Made by a program: the position numbers and the translations under genes. From positions 21,516-85,515 of the forward strand of contig NZ_SLXJ01000008.1 of NCBI RefSeq assembly GCF_004345745.1: a stretch of 64,000 nt of DNA. Reading direction: 5' to 3'. Below are positions 52,271 to 62,534 of the stretch, one piece after another. Source of the stretch: Nicoletella semolina (GTDB taxonomy: Bacteria; Pseudomonadota; Gammaproteobacteria; Enterobacterales; Pasteurellaceae). Under the pieces are notes generated by a model. The model was given only the letters and a program-made list of their open reading frames with translations. It did no database searches and was not told the origin of the DNA. Position 1 is the first letter of the stretch. Each line of letters opens with the position of its first letter.

Positions 52271-53458
52271 ATGGAACAGGCTATGTTAAAACAAAAATTA
52301 TTCCGCTCTTTCGCACTTTGTACAATCGCTTTCTCAACAATCAGCTACGCACAAGATGTCGATTACAATATTCCCATTCCTCAGCTTAACGCTCAAACAT
52401 TTATTCTAATGGATTACCACTCAGGAGCAGTATTAGCAGGATTTAATCCCGATCAACGTCAATACCCAGCAAGTCTGACTAAAATGATGACGAGCTATGT
52501 GGTTGGTGATGCCTTAAAAACAGGCAAAATTCGCAATGATGATTTGGTAACAGTTACAGAAAATTCTTGGGGGAAAAATTTCCCTGGTTCGTCTAAAATG
52601 TTTTTGAATTTGAACCAACAAGTCTCCGTAGATGATCTCAACCGTGGCATTATCATTGTTTCAGGCAATGATGCGAGTGTGGCTATCGCTGAACATATTT
52701 CAGGATCGCAACAAGCATTCATCGACACAATGAACCATTACGTCCAAAAATTTGGGCTAAAAAACACCCATTTTGCAACCGTACACGGCTTAGATGACCC
52801 AAACCAATATACTTCCGCTCGTGATATGGCAATCATTGGATCGCATTTAATTCGAGACTTGCCTGATGAGTATAAAATTTATGCTGAAAAAGAGTTTACA
52901 TTCAATAAAATCAAACAACCTAATCGCAATGGCTTGCTATGGGATAAATCAATCAATGTTGATGGAATGAAAACAGGGCATACAGATAAAGCAGGGTATA
53001 ACTTGGTCGCCTCCGCCTATAACAGTAACACTCGCTTAATTTCGGTGGTGATGGGCGTACCAACTTACAAAGGACGTGAAGTTGAAAGTAAAAAATTACT
53101 CCAATGGGGATTTGCAAATTTTGAAACACTCAAACCGTTAAGTGCTGGTCAGAATGTGGTTGAGCAAGATGTCTATTTTGGTGAGCTAAATAAAACCCAG
53201 CTAGGAACATTGCAAGACAGCTTCATCACCATTCCAAAAGGAAAATCGCAAGAAATTAAAATGCACTATGTGCTTGAGAAGAAAAATCTTGAGGCTCCAT
53301 TAGTTAAAGGACAAGTAGTGGGTAAAATGGTTTACCAACTCGGCGAAAAACAGATAGCGAATGTCGATCTACAAGTGATGCAAGATGTGCCTGAAGCTGG
53401 AATGTTTGGTAAAGCGTGGGATTGGATTGTACTGACCATAAAAGGCATTTTTGAATAA
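52271..53458 (+). CDS. dacA: D-alanyl-D-alanine carboxypeptidase (PBP5/6 type)
   Basis: 395 residues with a signal peptide (cleavage after SYA) and a C-terminal amphipathic membrane-binding helix (FGKAWDWIVLTIKGIFE). Active-site motifs: SLTK (68-71), SGN in IIIVSGNDASVA, and KTGHTDKAGYN. Trims pentapeptide side chains. An ATG at 52283 is an alternative start. Confidence 0.96.
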   Translation: MEQAMLKQKLFRSFALCTIAFSTISYAQDVDYNIPIPQLNAQTFILMDYHSGAVLAGFNPDQRQYPASLTKMMTSYVVGDALKTGKIRNDDLVTVTENSWGKNFPGSSKMFLNLNQQVSVDDLNRGIIIVSGNDASVAIAEHISGSQQAFIDTMNHYVQKFGLKNTHFATVHGLDDPNQYTSARDMAIIGSHLIRDLPDEYKIYAEKEFTFNKIKQPNRNGLLWDKSINVDGMKTGHTDKAGYNLVASAYNSNTRLISVVMGVPTYKGREVESKKLLQWGFANFETLKPLSAGQNVVEQDVYFGELNKTQLGTLQDSFITIPKGKSQEIKMHYVLEKKNLEAPLVKGQVVGKMVYQLGEKQIANVDLQVMQDVPEAGMFGKAWDWIVLTIKGIFE

Positions 53459-53545
53459 AAGAGAAATAGATAGAATGTGGAAAAGGGAGAATTGTATTTG
53501 CAAAATTTTCCGCTTTTTATACCGCTTGTTTAATAAGGAATAACA

Positions 53546-53851
53546 ATGACAACGAATAATAAAAATATCAACCTCACTGATCTTGCACAAGATAAAAAAT
53601 TAAAAGATTTACTTGAATTTCCCTGTGATTTTACCTTTAAAGTGGTTGGGCAAAATCGAGACGGATTGGTTGAAGATGTCATTAATACCGTGCAGCAATA
53701 TGCTAAAGGCGATTACCGCCCTCGTGAAAGTAAAAGCAGCAAAGGCACTTATAACAGTATTTCGGTTGATATTCACGCTCAAAATATTGAGCAAATCGAA
53801 ACACTTTATGCTGAATTAGCAAAAATCAGTGGTGTGAGAATGGTGCTGTAA
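53546..53851 (+). CDS. ybeD: DUF493 family protein YbeD
   Basis: 101 residues with an ACT-like alpha/beta fold (LLEFPCDFTFKVVGQNRDGL). Always found between dacA and lipB in gammaproteobacteria; it likely modulates lipoate metabolism but the mechanism is not established. An uptake-signal-like tract (TTTGCAAAATTT ... ACCGCTTGTT) occupies the gap before it. Confidence 0.93.
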   Translation: MTTNNKNINLTDLAQDKKLKDLLEFPCDFTFKVVGQNRDGLVEDVINTVQQYAKGDYRPRESKSSKGTYNSISVDIHAQNIEQIETLYAELAKISGVRMVL

Positions 53852-53863
53852 TACGAGAAAAAC

Positions 53864-54526
53864 GTGATGCAACCAAAGTTAATTATTCGCCAACTCGGAG
53901 TTCAAGATTACGCCCAAACGTGGCAAGCAATGCACGCTTTTACCGACAGCCGCAATGAGCAAACTGCCGATGAAATTTGGTTCGTTCAGCACCCAGCCGT
54001 CTTCACACAAGGTACGGCTGGCAAGGCTGAACATTTATTGCGTTCGAGCAATATCCCTGTGGTGCAATCTGATCGTGGAGGTCAAATAACCTATCACGGC
54101 TTGGGGCAACAGGTGATGTATATATTAATTGATCTCAAGCGTTTAAAAACGCAAGGCAACCCCATTTCAGTGCGTGATTTAGTTACCGCATTGGAGCAAA
54201 CGGTTGTCAAAACCCTTGCAGAATATAACATTAAAGCCCAGCCTAAGCCTGACGCCCCTGGGGTGTATGTTGAGCAGAAGAAAATCTGCTCACTCGGTTT
54301 ACGCATTCGTAAAGGCTGCTCATTTCACGGATTGGCATTGAATATTCAGATGGACTTAACCCCTTTTGATTACATCAACCCCTGTGGCCATGCAGGATTG
54401 GAAATGTGTCAGCTATCAGACTTTATTGATACCGTTGAGATCCATTTTCCAAACATTTGCACACAATTAACACAGCACTTCACGGATATTCTCGGCTATA
54501 ATATGCAACAGATTATTTACAAATAG
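53864..54526 (+). CDS. lipB: Octanoyl-[ACP]:protein N-octanoyltransferase
   Basis: 220 residues. Moves octanoate from ACP to lipoyl domains. The family signature [20 protein letters not shown], the catalytic Lys region [20 protein letters not shown] and the catalytic Cys in [12 protein letters not shown] are present. Start at 53864, 12 bases after ybeD; a second ATG follows at 53867. Confidence 0.96.
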   Translation: MMQPKLIIRQLGVQDYAQTWQAMHAFTDSRNEQTADEIWFVQHPAVFTQGTAGKAEHLLRSSNIPVVQSDRGGQITYHGLGQQVMYILIDLKRLKTQGNPISVRDLVTALEQTVVKTLAEYNIKAQPKPDAPGVYVEQKKICSLGLRIRKGCSFHGLALNIQMDLTPFDYINPCGHAGLEMCQLSDFIDTVEIHFPNICTQLTQHFTDILGYNMQQIIYK

Positions 54527-54536
54527 GACTAAATGA

Positions 54537-55499
54537 ATGGGTACACCTTTTAAAATGGAGCGTGGCGTAAAGTATCGTGATGCTGCCAAAACCTCCATTA
54601 TTCCCGTGAAAAATATTGATCCCGACCAAGAATTATTGAAAAAGCCTGATTGGATGCGAATCAAACTACCTGCTAATTCAGCAAAAATTGACAGTATCAA
54701 AAATGGTATGCGACGACACGGTCTGCATTCTGTTTGTGAAGAAGCCTCTTGCCCAAATTTACACGAATGTTTCAATCACGGCACGGCTACCTTTATGATT
54801 ATGGGGGCGATTTGTACTCGCCGCTGCCCTTTCTGCGATGTGGCACACGGTAAGCCATTGCCACTTGATCAAGATGAGCCTCGTAAACTGGCAGAAACCA
54901 TTCAAGATATGCGGTTAAAATATGTGGTGATTACCTCTGTCGATCGTGATGACTTGCCTGATCGTGGAGCAAGCCATTTTTCAGAATGTGTGAAAGAAAT
55001 TCGTGCTTTAAACCCAAAGATTAAAATCGAAATTCTTGTACCTGATTTTCGAGGACGCATTGAACAAGCCATTGAAATTCTACAGCAGAATCCGCCTGAT
55101 GTATTTAATCATAATTTAGAAAACGTGCCTCGCCTATACCGTGAAATTCGCCCAGGTGCGGATTACCAGTGGTCTCTTAAATTGCTTAAACAATTTAAAG
55201 CGGTATTCCCACATATTCCAACCAAATCTGGGATTATGGTTGGACTTGGGGAAACGAATGAGGAAATTTTAGAAGTGATGCAGGACTTGCGGAACAATGG
55301 TGTAACAATGCTGACACTGGGACAATATTTGCAGCCAAGCCGCCATCATTTACCCGTAGCTCGCTATGTACACCCAACAGAGTTCGATATGTTTCGTGAA
55401 AAAGCCGAAGCGATGGGTTTTGAACACGCAGCCTGCGGGCCTTTTGTACGCTCTTCCTATCACGCTGACTTACAAGCAAGCGGTGGTTTAGTCAAATAA
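54537..55499 (+). CDS. lipA: Lipoyl synthase
   Basis: Radical SAM enzyme of 320 residues that inserts two sulfurs. Auxiliary cluster motif [12 protein letters not shown] near residues 67-78, radical SAM motif CTRRCPFC near 94-101, and the C-terminal RSSYH Ser ligand of the auxiliary cluster. 10 bases after lipB. Confidence 0.97.
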   Translation: MGTPFKMERGVKYRDAAKTSIIPVKNIDPDQELLKKPDWMRIKLPANSAKIDSIKNGMRRHGLHSVCEEASCPNLHECFNHGTATFMIMGAICTRRCPFCDVAHGKPLPLDQDEPRKLAETIQDMRLKYVVITSVDRDDLPDRGASHFSECVKEIRALNPKIKIEILVPDFRGRIEQAIEILQQNPPDVFNHNLENVPRLYREIRPGADYQWSLKLLKQFKAVFPHIPTKSGIMVGLGETNEEILEVMQDLRNNGVTMLTLGQYLQPSRHHLPVARYVHPTEFDMFREKAEAMGFEHAACGPFVRSSYHADLQASGGLVK

Positions 55500-55511
55500 A
55501 ACTGCAAAACG

Positions 55512-55540
55512 AAAAGGAAGCCCTCTTCCTTTTCTTTTAT
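55512..55540. terminator. lipA terminator
   Basis: AAAAGGAAG (55512-55520), 4-base loop, CTTCCTTTT (55525-55533) followed by CTTTTAT. The next gene starts only about 20 bases on, so it needs read-through or an own promoter. Confidence 0.85.
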
Positions 55541-55559
55541 ACTTCAGCCCGTAACCAAT

Positions 55560-56303
55560 ATGCCCAACATTGCTGCTATAACACCGACAATCGAAGTTAT
55601 TTTTGCTCATCATAATGAACCTATTCCAGCTGAATTTCTAGATTTTAGACAGTCTAACCTAATGCCAATGTCGGCACGTCAATTAGCTAAGTGGAAAAGC
55701 CGTAGAATGGCGTATTTTTTGTTAGACCAACTCTGTCAAAAATATCAGATTGAAACCTCTTTGTTAGATCAAATAAATAAAACTCACAGCGGCAGACCTT
55801 ATCTATCTCACCCCAATATAGATTTTAACATCAGCCATTCTGGTGAGTGGGTGGCGATTATTTTCAACATTAGCCAGCCCAAACGATATGTTGGCATCGA
55901 TATAGAACACCCACAAAAAACACGCCCTTACCTCAAATTATTGGATTATTATGCCGACACAACAGAAATCCAACAGATTCAAGATTGCAAAATTTTGGCT
56001 GATTTAGACCGCTTAGAAGATCGTTTTTATCTGAGCTGGTGTTTACGAGAAGCAGTATTAAAGTCGCAGGGGGTTGGCATTGTCAAACTGTCTGAAGTCA
56101 AACACCGATTGGATCAACAAACGATTCACTCAAACTATTGCCCCAAAGGGATTTTACATTTTTATTCTTCCTTACCATTTTATTTAGCATTTTTTCTTGA
56201 GAACATCTCACAACACAATGTTGCTATCCCAATATGGCAATGGAAAAACCAGCAATATCACGCCATCACAGGATTACAGCCGATCGTCTACAGGGTTAAT
56301 TAA
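55560..56303 (+). CDS. Sfp/AcpT-type 4'-phosphopantetheinyl transferase
   Basis: 247 residues. Motifs of the Sfp/HetI/AcpT group: GRPYLSHPNIDFNISHSGEW (motif P1/P2), VGIDIE with metal-ligand Asp and Glu, and FYLSWCLREAVLKSQGVGI in place of the usual W.xKEAxxK. H. influenzae is known to have only this type and no acpS, so it probably activates AcpP (46650). Start at 55560 has a poor ribosome site. Confidence 0.9.
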   Translation: MPNIAAITPTIEVIFAHHNEPIPAEFLDFRQSNLMPMSARQLAKWKSRRMAYFLLDQLCQKYQIETSLLDQINKTHSGRPYLSHPNIDFNISHSGEWVAIIFNISQPKRYVGIDIEHPQKTRPYLKLLDYYADTTEIQQIQDCKILADLDRLEDRFYLSWCLREAVLKSQGVGIVKLSEVKHRLDQQTIHSNYCPKGILHFYSSLPFYLAFFLENISQHNVAIPIWQWKNQQYHAITGLQPIVYRVN

Positions 56304-56314
56304 TTGCTATTCCA

Positions 56315-56899
56315 CTATTTATTAGACAGCTTGTTATTAGACAACTTGCAAAAGCAGCCATTAAGATGATCGTCTACCAACCCCATCGACTGCATAAACG
56401 CATAGCAAATCGTCTCTCCAACAAAGACAAAACCTCGTTTTTTCAATGCTTTTGACATTGCCCATGACGCCGCTGTTTTAGTCGGAATAACCGCAGAAGT
56501 CGGCACATCATTAATTTGCACTTGATGCCCAACAAACGACCAAATAAACTGACTAAAATCTTCTCCATTTCGTTGCATTGTAAGATAGGCTTTGGCATTT
56601 TTAATGATTGCTGCAAGTTTCGTTCGATGGCGAATTAGCCCCACATTTTGCACTAACTTGTCCAAATCCGCTTCACTCATTGTCGCTATCTTATCTGGCT
56701 GAAATTGATGAAAAGCAGCACGGTAGGCTGATCGCTTTTTCAGCACCGTAATCCAAGACAGACCTGCCTGCTGCCCCTCAAGGCAGAGTTTTTCAAACAG
56801 TTTCTGGCTATCAAATTCGGGCTTACCCCATTCATTATCGTGGTAATCTTGATAAATCTGGCTATCCCCTACCCAGCTACAGCGTATTTTATCCACCAA
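56315..56899 (-). CDS. tag: DNA-3-methyladenine glycosylase I
   Basis: 194 residues. HhH-superfamily glycosylase with a zinc site made by an N-terminal Cys (CSWVGDSQIYQDYHDNEWGK, with His) and a C-terminal His-Cys pair (DDHLNGCFC). Core sequences LFEKLCLEGQQAGLSWITVL and SFVGHQVQIN are typical. The last residues SNNKLSNK come from a tandem 15-base direct repeat at 56320-56350, a small C-terminal variation. Confidence 0.95.
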   Translation of the reverse strand: MVDKIRCSWVGDSQIYQDYHDNEWGKPEFDSQKLFEKLCLEGQQAGLSWITVLKKRSAYRAAFHQFQPDKIATMSEADLDKLVQNVGLIRHRTKLAAIIKNAKAYLTMQRNGEDFSQFIWSFVGHQVQINDVPTSAVIPTKTAASWAMSKALKKRGFVFVGETICYAFMQSMGLVDDHLNGCFCKLSNNKLSNK

Positions 56900-56999
56900 T
56901 TCACTCTCTCTAATTTTCAGACACGCCCTACTCGCCGTCCTTGCACCTCAGCATTATTTCGTTTAGCAAATGCAAAAACAAGGCAATTTCTAAAGCTCT

Positions 57000-58169
57000 C
57001 TAAAGCCCAATAGCATATTTTAAAACTTGCTTTTTAAGAAACGTAGCACGCTCTGCGACAAGCAGTGTCAAATTTCTCATCATTTTGACAGGTAACAATT
57101 CCGTTTTAAAGGTTTTATAAAACAGATCCATTGCCGTTTGCATTCGCAAATTGTCAGGCTTACGCTGCTGCTCATAACGCTTCCACAACGCCTCATCTGC
57201 AATATTTTGCCCAGCATTGACCGCTTGTTCAGCTAAATTAAGCAGCATTTTGACATCTTTAAAACCGAGGTTCACCCCTTGACCTGCCAGCGGATTAATC
57301 GTATGTGCCGCATCACCAACCAATACCACACCTTGATTGAAATAACGTTGTGCGTGCTGGCGAGTAAGCGGAAAACTGCCGTGCGAAACAACCTTCACCT
57401 TCCCCAAACGCTGCGGAAAAACACGCTCAATTTCTTGAGTTAATTTGTCCGATGACAACGCTTGTAATTGAGCAATTTTCTGTGGAGAATCGTACCATAC
57501 CACACAGCCATTATGACCATTCAACGGTAAAAATGCTCGAGGCCCTGAAGGGAAGAATTGTTGCCACGTTACCGATTGTTGGGCTAAGGAGGTCTCTATC
57601 GTAGCTAATAAACACGCCTGTCGATACTGCCAGCTCGTCAATCCAATATTCGCCCAGCGGCGAGCCACTGAAGTGGCACCATCGCAGGCAAGTAATAATG
57701 GCGCAGAAAAGTGAGGAATACCATCTAGGCTAATTTGCCATTGGTTATCAAGACGGGTTGCAGAAATTTGTTCAAAACCGACCGCTTGTTGGCAATTTGG
57801 ATATTGTTGAATCTGCTGCCAGAGTGCTTGTTGGATTACGTTATTTTCCACCATAAACCCCAGCTCGCTTAAACCAATATCCGCTGCTCGAAATGCGGTC
57901 TGAAATCCCTCTATTTCCCACGTTTCCAGTCCATCATAAGGGCAAACACGCATTGCCTCAATCGCCTCCCAAGCCCCCAAATCTTGCAATAACTTAACCG
58001 ATGAAACACTGATTGCCGAAATCCGCACATCATAAGGCTTTTGTGCTGAAAAAAGAGGCAACGCTGATTTTTCAATAATCGCTACTTTCAGCCCCAACTT
58101 GGTTAGCCCTAACGCAGCAGCCCCTCCCACCATACCACCACCGATGATAATGACATCTTGCTGTTTCAC
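57000..58169 (-). CDS. ubiF: FAD-dependent ubiquinone hydroxylase (UbiF-like)
   Basis: 389 residues. FAD motif VIIIGGGMVGGAAALGLTKL at the N-terminus, second motif GDAAHTINPLAGQGVNLGFK, and the UbiF-like end VLKYAIGL. The start is the GTG at 58169, which follows GGGAGGAACA; the ATG at 58193 lies upstream of that ribosome site. It resembles E. coli UbiF (C6 hydroxylation in ubiquinone synthesis) more than UbiH or UbiI, though these paralogues are close. Confidence 0.85.
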   Translation of the reverse strand: MKQQDVIIIGGGMVGGAAALGLTKLGLKVAIIEKSALPLFSAQKPYDVRISAISVSSVKLLQDLGAWEAIEAMRVCPYDGLETWEIEGFQTAFRAADIGLSELGFMVENNVIQQALWQQIQQYPNCQQAVGFEQISATRLDNQWQISLDGIPHFSAPLLLACDGATSVARRWANIGLTSWQYRQACLLATIETSLAQQSVTWQQFFPSGPRAFLPLNGHNGCVVWYDSPQKIAQLQALSSDKLTQEIERVFPQRLGKVKVVSHGSFPLTRQHAQRYFNQGVVLVGDAAHTINPLAGQGVNLGFKDVKMLLNLAEQAVNAGQNIADEALWKRYEQQRKPDNLRMQTAMDLFYKTFKTELLPVKMMRNLTLLVAERATFLKKQVLKYAIGL

Positions 58170-58310
58170 TGTTCCTCCCAATATAAATACCATTCGATAA
58201 GTTTACTATAGCAGGTGAGTTGGAGTAAGGTTTTTATGGGTTTGTCATTTTTATGCCACAAATTCTTATTATAGTAACTCAGCACCCACTAAATCATATG
58301 AGGAGTAAAA

Positions 58311-61106
58311 ATGAAACTATCAACACTTTCTTGTGCTTTAACAATCGTGCTATACCCGTTTTCTAACCTAAATGCAGATGTCGGCAATATAGATCAAAAA
58401 GTGCGTGCGAATGCGGCCACTTGGTTTAATCAATTAGATCAAAATGTGATTACTGCCTATCCAGCAAAAGGCACGCTGGATGCAGAATTAGATCGTCAAG
58501 TTGTCTTAACTTACAAACAGAACGCGTCATCGCAACGATTAGCACTTGCTAATAATGATAAGATCCAAAATGTGGATCATGTGCGTAATGAATTTCGTCA
58601 ATCGGCATTAAGTGGACTTGGAGAAAGTAAAATAAGCTATTATGATTTTGCAGGCCTTACATCAAGATTAGAAGGTGTTGTTAATACTGCCTCTCGTGCT
58701 GCAGATACTAATCAGCATAACCGCCTACGCTCTTATGACTTCATATTAAAAGACCGCTATCTACGTGGACGTCCTTATCAAGTGATGGACAGTAATACAG
58801 GAGAATATCTACCAAACTATGACGAAGCTACAACTGACAGTCGTGGGAGAAAGTTTTCATCCTACCCAAGTGGACACACATCAAACGGTTTTGGTCAAGC
58901 AGTTTCCTTAGCATTAGCGTTTCCAGAGCGTGGTCAAGAGTTATTCTCTCGAGCCTTACAATATGGTGAAAGCAGAGTGGTATTAGGTGCACACTTCCCA
59001 ACAGATACCATCGCCTCACGTATGGCACGTTACTACTATATGGCACAATTATTAAATGATGACGAGATAGCAACTGCCCTATCACAGATGGCTCGAACCA
59101 CCCGTTTCCCATTTGAAGAACTATGCGGAAAATCATTATCGCATTGCTTATCTGATTTACCGACACCTGTATTTGATACTCACCAAAAAGACCATTTCCA
59201 AATTGGCTATTATGGACAACTGCGTACAGAAACTCCTGTTAGCATCACGCCAGAACAACTACCTAGTACCTCTCCAGCCTTATTGAGACTACGTTTTCCA
59301 TATCTCAATGAAGCAGCACGTAAGCAAATTCTTGCCAGTACGGCCTATCCTGCAAATAGTTTGGCACAGCGTGGCGATTTAACAAAGCCTGATAATAATT
59401 GGGGACTGATTAATCTACCATTAGCTTATATGGGACCACGCTATCTCTTTGAAGATCTGCAAACATCTGCCATACCAGAGCATAAATTAGATATTGCTCA
59501 TTACAGCAAGCAAGATACTTGGTCACAAAATATTACAGGGTCAGGCAAATTAATCATCAATCACGCAGGTAAATTACACCTTAGTGGAAATAACCAATTT
59601 GCTGGCGTGGAAGTGAATGCAGGGGAATTAACATTGTCTGGTCATAACCACTTTTCTGGTGATAGCCAACTTAACCAGCAGGCCGTACTAAATTTATCTG
59701 GTCAGCTTCACTCACCTATCAAATTGCATCAACAGGCTAAGCTAAATATACGCCCCTCAAATAAGGGGATGAATATTTATGCACAAGCAATTGATTTGGC
59801 AGATAGAACAACGACCTTAAACATAAGCACCGCCGCCCACAACATTACGGAGCTATCTGGTAAAGGAAGTGTTAATCTAACAGTAGAGGATAATTACTCG
59901 CCACTAAATGTAGATACCTTATCGGGTGAATTGACGTTTAATCAGCAAGTAGACCTTTCTAAAAAAATAGCAACAATCATCAATACTCAAACAGCAAATG
60001 GTCGACACCGCCTCTACCTTGACATAAAAGAAAGTGGCACGGTACCTGAGAAATTCGCATTGACATTGGTCGATACTCAAAAAAATGGAGCCACATTTAG
60101 CTTGGTAGATGAACAAGGCATAGCTCTATCACAGATTGATGTTGGCGATATCGGTTACCAACTTAAAAAAGCAGGACAACGTTGGCAACTTTCTAATCAA
60201 CTCAACTCTCTTGAATACCATGCTTCTGGGATTATACAGGCCTTATTAGCGAATGCTACTACACCACAACTCTTATTCCACCACACCACACCAAAATTAA
60301 CGGAAGCAGGAAAAGGTGCAATCGTCTGGGCAGATACGAATATCCAGCAATATCATCTTCATTCTGGGAATATACACTTTAGCTTAAATGCAAAACATAT
60401 CACATTAGGTAGCAGTAAAACTTGGCAGCATCACTCTGGTTGGGGAACATTAAGCCTCCAAGCAGAAATGAACAAAGCAAATCTTACTCACCCACTGGGA
60501 GGTAGAAGCCAAGTAAAAGGTTATGGTGTAGGTATTTATGCAAAATATCACGCACATTCTAACGTAGCAATTGAAGGTGCGATGAATTATAGTTACTTCC
60601 AACATCATTTACATATAAAAAATACAAGAGGAGAGAGCGTGGGGCAATTTAGTCAGCCTATATGGGGGACAATGTTAAAACTCTCATACACACACAAATT
60701 AGGTAATCTGAATATTCGCCCTGCATTATCAACGCACTATATGAATAGTCATAATAAATCATTTGCTTTAAGCGACCATATTAAAACAAAGATACAGAGT
60801 CAAGCTGTATTGTACAGCGGTATAGGAGTGAATATGGAATATGTATTGACTGCAGGGAATATTGAAATACGCCCTCATTTAGAGGTAGAGAAACGGTACT
60901 CATTAAGCAAACATCCGACAAACATAATAAGCCGTAATGGATTGAGTTGGCAAGGGGTCAGTGTTGCTAAACAGCAAGGTTTAACAGCAGGAATCAATAC
61001 AAAGATAGGTAAAGTATTGGCGTTAGATACGACGTTTGAGTATGCCAAACAAGAGAACACTCAACAAAAAAAAGCTATTAAATTACAAATTCAGTATGAG
61101 TTTTAA
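58311..61106 (+). CDS. Acid phosphatase (PAP2)-autotransporter fusion
   Basis: 931 residues. Signal peptide (MKLSTLSCALTIVLYPFSNL, cleavage near LNA). Residues about 40-280 form a class A non-specific acid phosphatase/PAP2 domain with all three motif parts: KDRYLRGRP (about 147), YPSGHTSNGFG (about 184) and SRVVLGAHFPTD (about 221). A passenger stalk of beta-strand repeats follows (KLIINHAGKLHLSGNNQFAG, then VEVNAGELTLSGHNHFSG), and the last 270 residues make a type V barrel ending in Phe (IQLQIQYEF-like end). So a phosphatase is displayed on or shed from the cell surface. No catalytic residue is missing. Flanked by ubiF (divergent) and trkA. Confidence 0.9.
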   Translation: MKLSTLSCALTIVLYPFSNLNADVGNIDQKVRANAATWFNQLDQNVITAYPAKGTLDAELDRQVVLTYKQNASSQRLALANNDKIQNVDHVRNEFRQSALSGLGESKISYYDFAGLTSRLEGVVNTASRAADTNQHNRLRSYDFILKDRYLRGRPYQVMDSNTGEYLPNYDEATTDSRGRKFSSYPSGHTSNGFGQAVSLALAFPERGQELFSRALQYGESRVVLGAHFPTDTIASRMARYYYMAQLLNDDEIATALSQMARTTRFPFEELCGKSLSHCLSDLPTPVFDTHQKDHFQIGYYGQLRTETPVSITPEQLPSTSPALLRLRFPYLNEAARKQILASTAYPANSLAQRGDLTKPDNNWGLINLPLAYMGPRYLFEDLQTSAIPEHKLDIAHYSKQDTWSQNITGSGKLIINHAGKLHLSGNNQFAGVEVNAGELTLSGHNHFSGDSQLNQQAVLNLSGQLHSPIKLHQQAKLNIRPSNKGMNIYAQAIDLADRTTTLNISTAAHNITELSGKGSVNLTVEDNYSPLNVDTLSGELTFNQQVDLSKKIATIINTQTANGRHRLYLDIKESGTVPEKFALTLVDTQKNGATFSLVDEQGIALSQIDVGDIGYQLKKAGQRWQLSNQLNSLEYHASGIIQALLANATTPQLLFHHTTPKLTEAGKGAIVWADTNIQQYHLHSGNIHFSLNAKHITLGSSKTWQHHSGWGTLSLQAEMNKANLTHPLGGRSQVKGYGVGIYAKYHAHSNVAIEGAMNYSYFQHHLHIKNTRGESVGQFSQPIWGTMLKLSYTHKLGNLNIRPALSTHYMNSHNKSFALSDHIKTKIQSQAVLYSGIGVNMEYVLTAGNIEIRPHLEVEKRYSLSKHPTNIISRNGLSWQGVSVAKQQGLTAGINTKIGKVLALDTTFEYAKQENTQQKKAIKLQIQYEF

Positions 61107-61130
61107 TAATGGGCTTATTCTTGTAAAATC

Positions 61131-61152
61131 CCCCTCATTAAGCAATGAGGGG
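61131..61152 (+). repeat. Hairpin covering the trkA ribosome-binding site
   Basis: Perfect CCCCTCATT (61131-61139), AAGC loop, AATGAGGGG (61144-61152). The 3' arm contains GAGGGG, the only good Shine-Dalgarno for the ATG at 61158. It resembles the REP-like hairpins elsewhere in the window. Confidence 0.65.
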
Positions 61153-61157
61153 ATAAT

Positions 61158-62534
61158 ATGAAAATCATTATTTTAGGGGCTGGGCAAGTGGGAGCTAGAC
61201 TTGCCGAAAATCTTGCCAACAACGATAACGACATCACGATCATTGATGATGATGAACAACGCTTAAACATCTTACAAGATAAGCATGATTTACGAGTGCT
61301 AAAAGGTAATGGTGCTTCGCCCAGAATATTGCGAGAAGCTGGAGCAAGTGATGCTGATTTACTTGTCGCAGTAACCAATAATGATGAAAGCAATATGATC
61401 GCTTGCCAAATTGCCTACACGCTATTTAATATTCCAACTAAAATTGCACGCATTCGCAACACAGATTATCTGCGAGAACATGATGTGCTGTTTAATAATA
61501 AAGTGCTGCCTATTGATCATATCATCGCCCCTGAATTATTGGTGACACAGGAAATTCTCCATCTGATTGATTACCCTGGGGCGTTACAAATTGCTCATTT
61601 TGCTGATGGATTAGTCAGTTTAGTCAGCCTCAAAGCCTATTATGGCGGACCTTTAGTCGGCTACCCCATTTCAGCCTTAAGCGATCACCTCCCCCACATA
61701 GAGGCTCGTATCGTATCGATTTTTCGCCAAGAAAAAGCCTTTATACCACAAGCCTCTACAATTATTGAAGCAGGCGATGAAGTATTCTTCATCTGTGCCA
61801 CGCCCCATATAAAAGCAATCATGGCAGAATTACAACGCCTTGAACGACCACATCGCCGTGTCATGATTGTTGGCGGTGGCAATATTGGTACTCAATTAGC
61901 CAAGAGTTTGGAAGATCGTTGTAGCGTCAAACTGATTGAACGTAATAAAACACGAGCGGATAAATTGGCAGAAAAGCTCTCTAAAACACTCGTCTTATGT
62001 GGCGATGCTTCAGATCAAGAGCTGCTATTTGAGGAACATATTGATAACATTGATCTGTTTCTTGCACTGACCAGCGATGATGAAGACAATATTATGTCAG
62101 CCCTACTCGCTAAGCGATTAGGAGCAAAAAAAGTCATCGTATTGGTTCAGCGAATGGCTTATCTACAACTGATTCAGGGAGGAACGATTGATATTGCCCT
62201 TTCGCCACAACAAGCAACCATTTCCGCATTATCAAATCACGTTCGCAAAGCTGACGTTGTTCGAGTAGCTGCGTTTAAACAGGGACTAATGGAGGGTATT
62301 GAAATCATTGCACACGGCGATGCCAAATCATCAAATGTGGTCGGTCAAAAAATTCGTGATTTAAAATTACCTCAAGGCGTGGTGATTGGGGCAGTTGTTC
62401 GTAACGAAAATATGATGATTGCTCATAAAGCGATGGAAATCCAAACAGGCGACCGTATTATTCTGTTTGTAAACGACAGCAAACAATCCGCAGAAGTTGA
62501 AAAACTTTTCCAAATTAGTGCGTTTTTTATCTGA
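61158..62534 (+). CDS. trkA: Trk system potassium uptake regulatory subunit TrkA
   Basis: 458 residues with two RCK_N/RCK_C repeats. Nucleotide-binding motifs: [19 protein letters not shown] (residue 3 on) and [20 protein letters not shown] (about 233 on). Cytoplasmic NAD(H)/ATP-gated partner of TrkH. Start follows GAGGGG, which lies inside a hairpin. Confidence 0.97.
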   Translation: MKIIILGAGQVGARLAENLANNDNDITIIDDDEQRLNILQDKHDLRVLKGNGASPRILREAGASDADLLVAVTNNDESNMIACQIAYTLFNIPTKIARIRNTDYLREHDVLFNNKVLPIDHIIAPELLVTQEILHLIDYPGALQIAHFADGLVSLVSLKAYYGGPLVGYPISALSDHLPHIEARIVSIFRQEKAFIPQASTIIEAGDEVFFICATPHIKAIMAELQRLERPHRRVMIVGGGNIGTQLAKSLEDRCSVKLIERNKTRADKLAEKLSKTLVLCGDASDQELLFEEHIDNIDLFLALTSDDEDNIMSALLAKRLGAKKVIVLVQRMAYLQLIQGGTIDIALSPQQATISALSNHVRKADVVRVAAFKQGLMEGIEIIAHGDAKSSNVVGQKIRDLKLPQGVVIGAVVRNENMMIAHKAMEIQTGDRIILFVNDSKQSAEVEKLFQISAFFI

